Source: Flavobacterium sp. M31R6 (GTDB taxonomy: Bacteria > Bacteroidota > Bacteroidia > Flavobacteriales > Flavobacteriaceae). Taken from it: a stretch of DNA of 64,000 bases. The first letter of the stretch is position 1. The number at the start of each line of letters is the position of its first letter. Below, piece by piece: positions 53,747 to 63,272 of the stretch. A program made the position numbers and the translations under genes. The notes below the pieces were generated by a model. It was not told where the DNA came from and ran no database searches. It saw nothing but the letters and a program-made list of their open reading frames with translations. The stretch covers positions 1,736,001 through 1,800,000 of the forward strand of contig NZ_CP054141.1 in the NCBI RefSeq assembly GCF_013284035.1, read 5' to 3'.

Positions 53747-54403
53747 ATGAAGATACTGGAATTGGGATTACTGTCGGATGATGTTTTAGAAACGGAAGCT
53801 TTTTATAATCAAGTTTTGGGATTGGATACTTTGTATAGAGATCACTCCTCTGTTTCATTCCATGTAGGCGCCACTAAACTGACTTTTCATACTTCCCAAA
53901 ATGTAAAACCGGTTTATCATTTTGCTTTTGATGTGCCAAATAACAAGCTTATTGAAGCTTTTTGTTGGATAGAAAGCAAAACCGAAATAATGTATGTTAT
54001 TCCGCCCGATAAAATTGCCGATTTCTACAACTGGAATGCCAAGTCTTTTTATTTTTATGACAATAACGGGAATATTCTGGAGTTCATTGCGAGAAATGAT
54101 TTAGATAACGCTTCACAAAATTCATTTGATGGCAAATCCATTCTGTCGGTTAGTGAGATGGGATTGGTTTCCAAAAATGTTGCAGCACAATGTGATGAAC
54201 TATTTGAGAAATATGGATTAACGCCTTATTCAAAGCAACCCAAATTACCCAAGTTTATTGTTTTGGGAACTGTAACGGGAATTTTTATCCTTGTGGAAGA
54301 AAACAGGGATTGGTATCCAACAGATAAGAAATCAAAATCATTTTGGACAAAAATAGTTTTTAATCATGAAGGAGAAACTAGAGTATTGGAAGTTTTAGAA
54401 TAA
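53747..54403 (+). CDS. VOC (glyoxalase/bleomycin-resistance fold) protein
   Basis: This 218-aa protein has two VOC-type halves: 'LLSDDVLETEAFYNQVLGLD' near residue 8 and 'EMGLVSKNVAAQCDELFEKY' near 139, each the start of a beta-alpha-beta-beta-beta unit. 'FYFYDNNGNILEFIARN' near 101 is the typical last strand with a metal-ligand Glu. Family members include glyoxalases, dioxygenases and resistance binders; which applies is unknown. The methyltransferase follows after 40 nt and is probably co-transcribed. Confidence 0.8.
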   Translation: MKILELGLLSDDVLETEAFYNQVLGLDTLYRDHSSVSFHVGATKLTFHTSQNVKPVYHFAFDVPNNKLIEAFCWIESKTEIMYVIPPDKIADFYNWNAKSFYFYDNNGNILEFIARNDLDNASQNSFDGKSILSVSEMGLVSKNVAAQCDELFEKYGLTPYSKQPKLPKFIVLGTVTGIFILVEENRDWYPTDKKSKSFWTKIVFNHEGETRVLEVLE

Positions 54404-54443
54404 ATAAAATCAAAATAAATGTAATATTAAATCAAACAAAAAA

Positions 54444-55487
54444 ATGGAAAATCAAGACAATCAGCCATCACCGGCTAGTATTATGCAAATCGGATCTGGG
54501 TTTTGGTCATCAAAATTATTGCTGGCTGCAGTAAAGTTTCAATTATTTACCAAACTTGCTGAAAAGCAATCGATGTCAGCTCAGCAAATAAAGACGATGT
54601 TGAATCTGAAGTGTGCTGATATTCATTTGTTTGATTTTTTGGATGCCTTGACGGGACTTGGATTTCTGAATAGGGAAGGACTTTTGGAGTCAGCAATTTA
54701 TTCCAATAGCGTCAATGCCGAGGCATTTTTGGTTATTAACAAGCCGGCCTATATTGGCGGAATGCTGGATATGCTGAATAACCGTTTGTATCAGTTTTGG
54801 GGAAACTTGGAGGAAGGTTTGCTTACCGGTTTGCCACAAAATGAAATTAAGGCAGGAGATGATAATTTATTTCACGAACTCTATAAATCACCTGAAAGAT
54901 TATTGGAGTTTATCAATGCGATGGGAAGTATTCAGATAGGGAATTTTAATGCTTTTGCCCAGCTATTTGATTTTTCAAAATACAAAACCTTGACTGATGT
55001 TGGCGGATGCGGCGCGGCGTTGTCTACTACAGTGGCAATGCACCAGCCTCATATGAAATGCACTAGTTTTGATCTTCCTGTTGTGGAGCCTATTGCAAAA
55101 GAAAAAATAGCAAAGACACCTTTTTCGGATAGGGTTACAACAGCAAGCGGCGATTTTTTTGCTGATCCATTTCCAAAAGCAGATGTCGTGGTGATGGGAA
55201 ATATACTTCACGATTGGGATGAACCAAAGAAATTGGCACTTCTTCAAAAAGCTTACGATGCCCTTCCGGAAGGTGGAGCATTTGTGGCGATAGAGAACGT
55301 AATTGATGATGATAGATCCAAAAATGTTTTCGGAATGATGATGAGCCTAAATATGCTGATTGAAACCGGAACTGGTTTTGATTATACTTTTTCCAGTTTC
55401 AATAAATGGACAAAAAGCGTTGGCTTCAAATCGACATCGATTGTTCCGCTCACAGGACCTGCAAGTGCGGCAATTGCTTATAAATAG
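54444..55487 (+). CDS. SAM-dependent O-methyltransferase (family 2, dimerisation domain)
   Basis: This 347-aa protein has an N-terminal winged-helix dimerisation domain ('SSKLLLAAVKFQLFTKLAEK' near 19) and a C-terminal Rossmann methyltransferase: motif I 'LTDVGGCGAALS' near 180, 'CTSFDLPVVEPIA' near 200, 'ADVVVMGNILHDWDEPKKLA' near 248 with the catalytic-type His-Asp, and 'ALPEGGAFVAIENVI' near 274. Relatives methylate phenolic hydroxyls in natural-product pathways. With the VOC gene 40 nt upstream it may form a two-gene unit acting on a small aromatic; substrate unknown. Motif I has GGCGAA, a variant of GGGxGG. Confidence 0.85.
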   Translation: MENQDNQPSPASIMQIGSGFWSSKLLLAAVKFQLFTKLAEKQSMSAQQIKTMLNLKCADIHLFDFLDALTGLGFLNREGLLESAIYSNSVNAEAFLVINKPAYIGGMLDMLNNRLYQFWGNLEEGLLTGLPQNEIKAGDDNLFHELYKSPERLLEFINAMGSIQIGNFNAFAQLFDFSKYKTLTDVGGCGAALSTTVAMHQPHMKCTSFDLPVVEPIAKEKIAKTPFSDRVTTASGDFFADPFPKADVVVMGNILHDWDEPKKLALLQKAYDALPEGGAFVAIENVIDDDRSKNVFGMMMSLNMLIETGTGFDYTFSSFNKWTKSVGFKSTSIVPLTGPASAAIAYK

Positions 55488-55512
55488 ATTGTTTAATGAA
55501 AATAAAATCTGC

Positions 55513-55556
55513 CTAATCTGCGTGCTAATTTTTTTCACGCAGATTTTTGCAGATTT
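55513..55556. repeat. Hairpin with CTGCGTG/CACGCAG arms after the methyltransferase gene
   Basis: AATCTGCGTG (55515-55524) pairs with CACGCAGATT (55546-55555), followed by 'TTTGCAGATTTTGCAGATTT'. It separates convergent genes and may end one or both; similar strings are widespread intergenic repeats in flavobacteria. Confidence 0.55.
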
Positions 55557-55584
55557 TGCAGATTTAAAAAAACGGTTCTATTTC

Positions 55585-56439
55585 TTAAGAGAACACAACT
55601 GTTTTGTTATTATAGACCATCGTTTTTCGCTCGGCGTGCAAGGTAATGGCTCTAGCAAGAACCATACGCTCCAAATCACGACCTTTCATAATGAAATCCT
55701 CAATCGAATGGCTGTGGGAAACTCTGGAAATATCCTGTTCAATAATTGGTCCTTCATCGAGCCCTTCGGTAACGTAATGACTCGTGGCACCTATAATTTT
55801 TACGCCGCGCTTGAAAGCTGAATGATATGGTTTGGCTCCAGGAAATGCCGGTAAAAAGGAATGGTGAATATTAATGATTTTGTTTTTGTAAAGTGCAATC
55901 AAATTTGGAGTGATAATTTGCATATAGCGAGCCAAAACAATAAAATCAATATCAAACTTTTTCAATAATTCAATTTGTGCTTTTTCACCTTCTTCTTTGT
56001 TGTCTTTCGTGAAAGGAATGTGAAAAAACGGAATATTAAAACGCTCGGCAACCGGTTTCAAATCTTCGTGATTACTGATTATTAAAGGGATTTCTAATGG
56101 TAGTTCACCAGCACAAAAACGCCCCAAAATATCATACAGACAGTGATCGTATTTTGAAATAAATAACGCCATTTTTGGTTTTTCATCCTGTGGATACATC
56201 GCCCAAGTCATATTAAAAGGAGTGGCAAGATTCGTCTGAAAATGACTTTTTATAGTTTCAATATTCCAGGTGTCCCTGCTAAATTCACATTCCAGTCGCA
56301 TAAAAAATACATTTTCATCGGCATCAACATGTTGGTCAAGGTAAATAATATTTCCATCAATTGAAGCGATATAATTCGTCACCGAGGCAATAATCGCTTT
56401 TTTATCTTCGCAATGGATAAGTATGGTAATTTTTTGCAT
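55585..56439 (-). CDS. purU: Formyltetrahydrofolate deformylase
   Basis: This 284-aa enzyme releases formate from 10-formyl-THF to balance one-carbon pools. An N-terminal ACT domain (about 1-80, 'ITILIHCEDKKAIIASVTNY') precedes the formyltransferase-fold domain. The catalytic residues are in 'NIHHSFLPAFPGAKPYHSAF' near 189 (Asn and His) and 'YVTEGLDEGPIIEQDISRVS' near 217 (Asp). The length fits PurU rather than PurN. It is divergent from icmF, with a 329-nt AT-rich gap. Confidence 0.93.
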   Translation of the reverse strand: MQKITILIHCEDKKAIIASVTNYIASIDGNIIYLDQHVDADENVFFMRLECEFSRDTWNIETIKSHFQTNLATPFNMTWAMYPQDEKPKMALFISKYDHCLYDILGRFCAGELPLEIPLIISNHEDLKPVAERFNIPFFHIPFTKDNKEEGEKAQIELLKKFDIDFIVLARYMQIITPNLIALYKNKIINIHHSFLPAFPGAKPYHSAFKRGVKIIGATSHYVTEGLDEGPIIEQDISRVSHSHSIEDFIMKGRDLERMVLARAITLHAERKTMVYNNKTVVFS

Positions 56440-56768
56440 TTGTTTAAAATTTTCTAAAAATAATTAGGAGCTATTCCTATAGATTTTTGAATGATGATTG
56501 CCGATTTCTGATATTAGATTTTGTACTGTTAAGCATAAAGATTGTTGGTTTTATGAATTTTAAAACTTCAAAAATCAAATATCGTTAATCAAAAATCTTA
56601 AATTATTTTTATCAGGGCTAGACCTCGAAAATACCAATTTTTTCCGAAAACTAAGCTCGTTTTCTTAATAAAAAACATTGTTATCATATTTTGTGTTTTA
56701 TGTTATTTTTAATGATTTTTATTTTAAAATTTATGTAAATTGCACCCTTAAATTATCATATTCACAAA
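56440..56768. other. AT-rich gap between purU and icmF
   Basis: No gene is seen. It holds 'atcaaatatcgttaatcaaaaatctta', related to the repeats at 24475 and 42270, and a possible icmF promoter sequence GTAAATTGC at 56736-56744, which is off the TAnnTTTG consensus. Confidence 0.5.
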
Positions 56769-59700
56769 ATGGAATTACTTAAACCGTATGTACCCGTAAA
56801 TAAAGTCCGAATTGTAACTGCTGCATCACTTTTTGATGGTCACGATGCCGCAATTAATATAATGAGAAGAATTATTCAGTCCACAGGAGTTGAGGTAATT
56901 CATTTGGGACATGATAGAAGTGTAGAGGAAGTGGTGAATACCGCCATCCAAGAAGATGCCAATGCGATTGCAATGACTTCCTATCAAGGAGGGCACAACG
57001 AATACTTTAAATATATGTATGATTTGCTTCAGGAAAAAGGAGCGGGTCATATCAAGATTTTTGGTGGAGGTGGAGGAGTGATCCTGCCTTCGGAAATAGC
57101 CGAATTGCAAGCCTACGGCATCACCCGAATTTATGCTCCAGATGATGGACGTGCGATGGGATTACAAGGAATGATCAATGATTTGGTACAACGTTCTGAT
57201 TTTCCTATCGGAGATAAATTGACGAATGAACTCGATTTAATAGAAAATAAAACACCAACGGCAATTGCCCGTTTAATCTCGGCTGCCGAGAATTTCCCAG
57301 AAATAGCAAAACCATTTTTTGATAAAATCCATACTAAGAATGAATCTTCAAAGATTCCTGTTCTTGGAATCACCGGTACTGGTGGTGCAGGAAAATCATC
57401 ATTGGTGGACGAATTGGTGCGTCGTTTTTTAATCGATTTTCCAGAAAAAACCATCGGACTGATTTCTGTCGATCCATCCAAAAGAAAAACAGGTGGAGCG
57501 TTATTGGGAGATAGAATTCGTATGAATGCCATTAACAATTCAAGAGTTTATATGCGTTCGTTGGCAACACGTCAATCCAATTTGGCACTATCAAAATACG
57601 TAGCCGAAGCCATTGAGGTTTTAAAAGCCGCAAAATATGATATCATCATCCTTGAAACTTCTGGAATTGGTCAATCTGATACAGAAATTATGGACCATTC
57701 GGATGTTTCATTATATGTAATGACACCAGAATTTGGTGCGGCAACCCAATTGGAAAAAATCGATATGCTTGATTTTGCTGATTTGGTAGCCTTGAATAAA
57801 TTTGATAAGCGAGGAGCTTTGGATGCCATTCGCGATGTGAAAAAACAATACCAACGTAATCATAATCTGTGGGATGTGAATCCTGACGAAATGCCAGTTT
57901 ATGGAACTATTGCTTCTCAGTTTAATGATCCAGGGATGAATACGTTGTACAAATCCATTATGGATAAAATTGTGGAGAAAACAAATTCCGATTTGAAATC
58001 GACTTTCCAAATCACCCGCGAAATGAGCGAGAAGATTTTTGTTATTCCACCACATAGAACTCGTTACTTATCTGAGATCGCCGAAAGCAACAGGAAATAT
58101 GATACTGTAGCTTTAAGTCAAGAACAAGTGGCTCAAAAGTTATACGGAGTATTTAAAACGATTGAGAGTGTTTCCGGAAAAATTCCAGTAATCAATAAAG
58201 CAGGAATTGATGAAGATTCAGTATTGCCAAGTGCATTAGAATCTGAAAAACCAGGTGGCGCAGATAATAAAATCTTTTTAAATCTTTTGCTGAATCAATT
58301 TGATAAAGTAAAAATGGATTTAGATCCACACAATTGGAAATTGATTCTTAATTGGAACGACAAAGTCAATAAATACAAGGATCCAGTTTACACTTTTAAA
58401 GTTCGTCACAAAGAAATAAAAATGGCTACGCATACGGAGTCGCTTTCGCACTCGCAAATTCCAAAAATTGCCTTGCCAAAGTACCAAGCTTGGGGTGATA
58501 TTTTACGTTGGTGTTTACAGGAAAATGTACCTGGAGAGTTTCCTTTTACCGCAGGATTATATCCGTTTAAAAGAGAAGGTGAAGATCCGTCAAGAATGTT
58601 TGCCGGTGAAGGTGGGCCAGAAAGAACCAACAAGCGTTTCCATTATGTAAGTGCAGGATTGCCTGCGAAAAGGCTTTCTACAGCATTTGATAGTGTGACT
58701 TTATATGGTAACGATCCACATATCCGTCCTGATATTTACGGAAAAATTGGTAATGCAGGGGTTTCTATCTGTTGTTTGGACGATGCCAAAAAATTATATT
58801 CTGGTTTTGATTTAGTGCATGCCATGACTTCGGTAAGTATGACAATTAATGGACCAGCGCCTATGTTGCTTGGATTCTTTATGAATGCCGCTATTGATCA
58901 GCAATGCGAATATTATATAAAAGAGAATAATCTTGAAGAGGAAGTAGCTGATAAAATCAACGAAATTTATAAACAAAAAGGAGTAGAACGTCCCCATTAT
59001 CAAGGCGATTTGCCTGAAGGGAATAATGGTTTGGGATTATTCCTTTTGGGAGTAACTGGTGATCAAGTATTGCCTTTGGACGTGTATAATGAAATTAAAG
59101 AAAAAACACTTTCGCAAGTTCGTGGGACAGTTCAAGCCGATATCCTAAAAGAAGATCAAGCACAAAATACCTGTATTTTCTCGACTGAATTTGCTTTGCG
59201 ATTAATGGGGGATGTTCAGGAATATTTCATTGCCAAAAATGTAAGGAACTTTTATTCAGTTTCCATTTCAGGATATCATATTGCCGAGGCAGGTGCTAAT
59301 CCAATCACGCAATTGGCTTTTACACTTTCAAATGGTTTTACTTATGTGGAATATTATTTGAGCCGTGGAATGGATATCAATGATTTTGGACCAAATTTAT
59401 CGTTCTTTTTCTCGAATGGTGTCGATCCGGAATATGCAGTTATAGGTCGTGTGGCTCGTAAAATTTGGGCGAAAGCCATGAAAAATAAATACGGTGCGAA
59501 CGAAAGAGCTCAAATGTTGAAATACCATATTCAAACTTCGGGACGTTCTTTACACGCACAGGAAATTGATTTCAATGATATACGTACAACTTTGCAAGCC
59601 TTGTATGCTATTTATGATAATTGTAATTCATTGCATACCAATGCGTATGATGAGGCAATTACAACGCCAACTGAAGAATCTGTTCGTAGAGCAATGGCAA

Positions 59701-60221
59701 TTCAGTTGATTATCAATAAAGAATTAGGTCTTGCCAAAAATGAAAACCCAATTCAAGGTTCATTCATTATCGAAGAATTGACAGACTTGGTTGAAGCAGC
59801 TGTTTTACAGGAATTCGACAGAATTACAGAGCGTGGAGGTGTGCTTGGTGCAATGGAAACAATGTACCAACGTTCTAAAATTCAAGAAGAAAGTTTGTAT
59901 TATGAAACTTTGAAACACACAGGTGAATTCCCAATTGTGGGAGTAAATACTTTCTTGAGTTCCAAAGGTTCTCCAACCGTAATTCCGGCCGAAGTAATTC
60001 GTGCCACCGAAGAAGAGAAACAATATCAAATTACTATGCTAGATAATTTACATCAGTGTCATGCCGCTTTGGTTAAAGAACATTTGAATACCCTACAGGA
60101 AGCTGCTATCAAAGGCGAAAACCTATTTGGACATTTGATGGAAGCAACTAAAGTTTGTTCTTTGGGACAAATCACCGAAGCATTGTTTGAAGTTGGTGGT
60201 CAGTATAGAAGAAATATGTAA
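56769..60221 (+). CDS. icmF: Fused isobutyryl-CoA mutase-type protein IcmF
   Basis: This 1150-aa protein joins three parts. Residues about 10-140 bind cobalamin ('[12 protein letters not shown]', D23-x-H25, and '[12 protein letters not shown]'). Residues about 195-430 are the MeaB-like G-protein chaperone with the P-loop '[18 protein letters not shown]' near 200 and 'LNKFDKRGA' near 340. Residues about 560-1150 are the mutase barrel. '[20 protein letters not shown]' near 598 has the Phe and the GGPERTN wording of IcmF rather than methylmalonyl-CoA mutase. It interconverts isobutyryl-CoA and n-butyryl-CoA (or related branched acyl-CoAs) using adenosylcobalamin and guards the cofactor with GTP. 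A terminator follows. Confidence 0.93.
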   Translation: MELLKPYVPVNKVRIVTAASLFDGHDAAINIMRRIIQSTGVEVIHLGHDRSVEEVVNTAIQEDANAIAMTSYQGGHNEYFKYMYDLLQEKGAGHIKIFGGGGGVILPSEIAELQAYGITRIYAPDDGRAMGLQGMINDLVQRSDFPIGDKLTNELDLIENKTPTAIARLISAAENFPEIAKPFFDKIHTKNESSKIPVLGITGTGGAGKSSLVDELVRRFLIDFPEKTIGLISVDPSKRKTGGALLGDRIRMNAINNSRVYMRSLATRQSNLALSKYVAEAIEVLKAAKYDIIILETSGIGQSDTEIMDHSDVSLYVMTPEFGAATQLEKIDMLDFADLVALNKFDKRGALDAIRDVKKQYQRNHNLWDVNPDEMPVYGTIASQFNDPGMNTLYKSIMDKIVEKTNSDLKSTFQITREMSEKIFVIPPHRTRYLSEIAESNRKYDTVALSQEQVAQKLYGVFKTIESVSGKIPVINKAGIDEDSVLPSALESEKPGGADNKIFLNLLLNQFDKVKMDLDPHNWKLILNWNDKVNKYKDPVYTFKVRHKEIKMATHTESLSHSQIPKIALPKYQAWGDILRWCLQENVPGEFPFTAGLYPFKREGEDPSRMFAGEGGPERTNKRFHYVSAGLPAKRLSTAFDSVTLYGNDPHIRPDIYGKIGNAGVSICCLDDAKKLYSGFDLVHAMTSVSMTINGPAPMLLGFFMNAAIDQQCEYYIKENNLEEEVADKINEIYKQKGVERPHYQGDLPEGNNGLGLFLLGVTGDQVLPLDVYNEIKEKTLSQVRGTVQADILKEDQAQNTCIFSTEFALRLMGDVQEYFIAKNVRNFYSVSISGYHIAEAGANPITQLAFTLSNGFTYVEYYLSRGMDINDFGPNLSFFFSNGVDPEYAVIGRVARKIWAKAMKNKYGANERAQMLKYHIQTSGRSLHAQEIDFNDIRTTLQALYAIYDNCNSLHTNAYDEAITTPTEESVRRAMAIQLIINKELGLAKNENPIQGSFIIEELTDLVEAAVLQEFDRITERGGVLGAMETMYQRSKIQEESLYYETLKHTGEFPIVGVNTFLSSKGSPTVIPAEVIRATEEEKQYQITMLDNLHQCHAALVKEHLNTLQEAAIKGENLFGHLMEATKVCSLGQITEALFEVGGQYRRNM

Positions 60222-60274
60222 AATAAGCACATACTTTTTGTCTTTCGCAAAAGCGTATAATTATTATTAAAAAT

Positions 60275-60310
60275 CAAAAAGATTCTTCAAAAATGAAGAG
60301 TCTTTTTTTT
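60275..60310 (+). terminator. Terminator after icmF
   Basis: AAAGATTCTTCA (60278-60289) pairs with TGAAGAGTCTTT (60294-60305, one G-U) around four A, followed by T's. Confidence 0.85.
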
Positions 60311-60335
60311 GGTTTTATTTTTATAAATTCGTGCT

Positions 60336-61541
60336 ATGAAAAACACTCTTTTATGTCTTTTTATACTTCTCATTAGCATTTGTAGTTATTCACAAGAGAA
60401 ACAATTGTTGCCAAAAGGAGTAATTGTTGATTCGGTTAAAATAGCAAATACAGCTAATGAGTCCTATGCCGTTTATTTGCCAAAGCAATACAGGAGAGAG
60501 GTGCCTTCTGCGATTGTTTTTATTTTTGATCCAGGAGGAAGAGGGAAAGTTGGGATTGAACCTTTTATTTTGGCTGCAGAAACGTATAAATATATTTTGG
60601 TATGTTCCAATAATTCGAAAAATGGACCAACTGATCTGAATTTAGAAATTGCAAATCGTCTGTTTGAAAGTGTGTCAACTGAATTTAATTTAAATCCTTC
60701 AGAGCTTTACATTTCAGGCTTTTCAGGAGGTGCAAGATTAGCGGGCAGTATGGCTGTTTCTTCGGTTGCTTTTCAGGGAGTAATTGCTTGTGGAGCTTCT
60801 TTTAATGAAATGGATAAGTTCGCTTTGCAAGATGCCAGTTTCTCGTATGTGGGTATGGTAGGTGACAAGGATATGAATTATCAGGAAATGGTTCGAAATG
60901 AAGAGTGGTTGAACAAAATGATGGTAAAAAATACTTTGTTTGTTAGCCATCAAGGTCATGCTTGGCCATCGCAAAAAGAAATGCTTCGTGCTTTTGATTG
61001 GTTAGAAATACAGGCTTTTAAAAATAGCATTAGAAAATCCAACGAAACTACCATTAAAAGAATCTATGATGAGAATTTAAAAATAGCCGATAGTTTAAAA
61101 GGAAATAATGAGATGATTACGGCTATTGCTGAGTATGATAGATGTTGTGCTATTTATGATAGTAAGGATGAAAAAATAAAAACGATTATTGAGTCAATAA
61201 AAAAATCCAAAGAATATAAAGCTCAGATTGCAAAAAGAGATGAAATATCAGTTTTAGAAAATGAAATTACCAATTCACTTTTAAATCAATTTGATAAAGA
61301 ATTGGAAGTTGCAAAAAGTGATGATGATTTTAAATTTTGGAAAACAGAATTAAAAAAGCTCGATGAGAGAAAAGCAAAGAGCAAAGATATTGCAATTAAA
61401 AATATGGTTGATAGGATACAATCTATGACCAGAGCATTGGTTTATGAAACAGCCAATGAAAGTAAAAGAAATTTTAAAAATGATAAATTGCTTTATTGTG
61501 AGGAATTGAAAAAAGTAATTCAATTGTATGATAAAAAATAA
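60336..61541 (+). CDS. Secreted alpha/beta hydrolase-like protein with helical tail
   Basis: This 401-aa protein has a signal peptide (1-19, ending CSYSQ). Residues about 25-235 look like an alpha/beta hydrolase: 'AIVFIFDPGGRGKVGIEPFI' near 60, nucleophile Ser in 'LYISGFSGGARLAGSMAVSS' near 123 and a late 'SHQGHAWP' near 207 with the probable catalytic His. Residues about 235-401 are charged and helical ('KTIIESIKKSKEYKAQIAKR'), probably a coiled coil. Substrate unknown. It lies between two terminators, so it is monocistronic. Confidence 0.75.
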   Translation: MKNTLLCLFILLISICSYSQEKQLLPKGVIVDSVKIANTANESYAVYLPKQYRREVPSAIVFIFDPGGRGKVGIEPFILAAETYKYILVCSNNSKNGPTDLNLEIANRLFESVSTEFNLNPSELYISGFSGGARLAGSMAVSSVAFQGVIACGASFNEMDKFALQDASFSYVGMVGDKDMNYQEMVRNEEWLNKMMVKNTLFVSHQGHAWPSQKEMLRAFDWLEIQAFKNSIRKSNETTIKRIYDENLKIADSLKGNNEMITAIAEYDRCCAIYDSKDEKIKTIIESIKKSKEYKAQIAKRDEISVLENEITNSLLNQFDKELEVAKSDDDFKFWKTELKKLDERKAKSKDIAIKNMVDRIQSMTRALVYETANESKRNFKNDKLLYCEELKKVIQLYDKK

Positions 61542-61572
61542 TGGTTTTGAGTCAGGTTTGATAGAATATAAA

Positions 61573-61603
61573 AAAAACAGCTCCCAAAGAAGAGCTGTTT
61601 TTA
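61573..61603. terminator. Bidirectional terminator between convergent genes
   Basis: AAACAGCTC (61575-61583) pairs with GAGCTGTTT (61592-61600); A's before and T's after serve both strands. Confidence 0.8.
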
Positions 61604-61642
61604 GATAATTCGAAGTTTTAGTTCTTAAATAAACTAATTCAA

Positions 61643-62047
61643 TTAATTAGTTGTAGCTACATTTTGATTTTTCATTTTCAATTCTCCTTTGTAAACTTCA
61701 GCGACTGATTTTCTTGATAAGGTTGAAACTTCTTTTGAAATAACAATCTCATGTGTTACTTTTTTCAAATTGGTTTCAACTTCCAAAAAGTAAACACCAT
61801 CAGGAAATTCTTCAAGGCTGTATGTTCTTAAAATGCCACCTTTTCCAGTTGCAACCTCAGAATAGATTACAGTATGGTCTTTATCGTAGATAGTCACATT
61901 CGCTTTTGGAATCTCATTTACAGAAAAACTAATTTCTTTACCAGTTCCTTTTTTTACATTTAGTAAAAAATCACCATCGATTGCATAACTGCTCATTGTA
62001 GTCATTGCCACTAAAACTACCAGACTTAATTTTAAAATCGTTTTCAT
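61643..62047 (-). CDS. Small secreted beta-sandwich protein
   Basis: This 134-aa protein has a signal peptide (1-22, ending SSYA). The mature part contains 'ANVTIYDKDHTVIYSEVATG' near 49 and 'YSLEEFPDGVYFLEVETNLK' near 75, a pattern like the type IX secretion C-terminal sorting domain ('L.d.p.GvYfl.v......kkivi'). Here about 30 residues follow it, so a working sorting signal is doubtful. Function unknown. It is divergent from the AraC gene, with a palindrome TAGATT-GAT-AATCTA between them. Confidence 0.7.
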   Translation of the reverse strand: MKTILKLSLVVLVAMTTMSSYAIDGDFLLNVKKGTGKEISFSVNEIPKANVTIYDKDHTVIYSEVATGKGGILRTYSLEEFPDGVYFLEVETNLKKVTHEIVISKEVSTLSRKSVAEVYKGELKMKNQNVATTN

Positions 62048-62091
62048 AATACTGTTGTTTTAAATTAGTAATCAAATTTCTAATGCTAAAG

Positions 62092-62106
62092 TAGATTGAT
62101 AATCTA
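62092..62106. promoter_or_regulatory. Perfect palindrome TAGATT-GAT-AATCTA in a divergent promoter region
   Basis: Six-base arms with a 3-nt spacer lie 45 nt upstream of the secreted-protein ATG and 117 nt upstream of the AraC gene. It could be an operator. Confidence 0.35.
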
Positions 62107-62176
62107 TTTGATTATACAACTGTTTTTTCTTATTTATGTGTTATTTTAACCTTGCGAAAACGATGTATGTTAATTT

Positions 62177-62209
62177 TTGATAATATAGAATTGTTTTGTG
62201 TTAAATTTG
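62177..62209 (+). promoter_or_regulatory. Promoter of the AraC-family gene, TTG-N22-TAAATTTG
   Basis: TTG at 62177-62179 and TAAATTTG at 62202-62209. The box ends 13 nt before ATG 62223, which suggests that translation may begin at ATG 62232 or 62241 instead. Confidence 0.45.
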
Positions 62210-62222
62210 AATAGTTTTAAAA

Positions 62223-63104
62223 ATGGGTCTAATGAAAAAAATGAGTCCAACACTTGAAATTATCACTCCTTCTTTTGGGAGTTCTTTTACTTTTTCCAGA
62301 TATGTTGAGAACGCCAATTGCAAATCGGATCTCTGGCATTACCATCCCGAAATTGAATTGGTTTTTGTCAATGGAGGTTCCGGGAAAAGGCAAATAGGAA
62401 GTCATATATCCTATTATTCAGATGGTGATCTAGTTCTTATCGGAAGCAATTTGCCTCATTGTGGATTTACAAACGAGCAAACTGGTAATAAGAATGAAAC
62501 GGTAATCCAGATGCGTCCAGATTTTTTGGGAAATGATTTTCTGGAAATTCCGGAATTAAAAAATATTCAGCATCTTTTGCATAAAGCAAAAGGAGGTATT
62601 GCTTTTGGCCCCGAAACCAAGAAGTTAATTGCGGGCTTGATGGAAGATATGGAAAAGCAATCGGGTTTTGATCGGTTGTTAAGGATAATCCGTGTTTTGA
62701 ATACTTTGGAAACCAATAATGAATATACTATTTTGAATGCTGATGGTTTTACCATGGAAATGCAGGTTCAGGACAATGATAGAATTAATGTAGTTTTTAA
62801 TCATGTTAAAGACCATTTTCAGGAGCCTATTCAGCTTGATACTGTTTCAAATATGGTGAGCATGACGACTCCTTCATTTTGCAGGTATTTCAAAAAAATC
62901 ACCAATAAAACATTTACCACTTTTGTAAATGATTATCGTTTGGTTCACGCTTCAAAACTCTTGTCTGAGAATACGAAAAGTATTACTGAAATTTGCTATG
63001 AAAGTGGGTTTAATAATTTTAGTCATTTTAATAAGTCATTTAAAGCATTTACGGGCAAAAGTGCTTCCCAATACAGACATGAATTGAAGTCTTATATGGA
63101 GTGA
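62223..63104 (+). CDS. AraC-family transcriptional regulator
   Basis: This 293-aa protein has an N-terminal cupin ligand domain ('LWHYHPEIELVFVNGGSGKR' near 36, 'GDLVLIGSNLPHCGFTNEQT' near 67) and a C-terminal double HTH of about 100 residues ('IQLDTVSNMVSMTTPSFCRY' near 202, 'ITEICYESGFNNFSHFNKSF' near 255). It probably senses a small ligand such as a sugar and regulates neighbouring genes, perhaps the esterase downstream; target not shown. The start may be 3 or 6 codons later because the -7 box is very close to the first ATG. Confidence 0.92.
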   Translation: MGLMKKMSPTLEIITPSFGSSFTFSRYVENANCKSDLWHYHPEIELVFVNGGSGKRQIGSHISYYSDGDLVLIGSNLPHCGFTNEQTGNKNETVIQMRPDFLGNDFLEIPELKNIQHLLHKAKGGIAFGPETKKLIAGLMEDMEKQSGFDRLLRIIRVLNTLETNNEYTILNADGFTMEMQVQDNDRINVVFNHVKDHFQEPIQLDTVSNMVSMTTPSFCRYFKKITNKTFTTFVNDYRLVHASKLLSENTKSITEICYESGFNNFSHFNKSFKAFTGKSASQYRHELKSYME

Positions 63105-63272
63105 TTTTGAGCTCATGGTTTGTTTGTTTTATATTACAAAAACAAATCAATTTAAGTGTAATTATTTGTATATTAATATTTTGTTGTTTTTTGTTCTCTA
63201 ATCAAATAAAGAGTGTTCTGTTATTGCTTTTGGAAATTGTATATTTACATTTCATCCAAAAAAAGGAATAAT

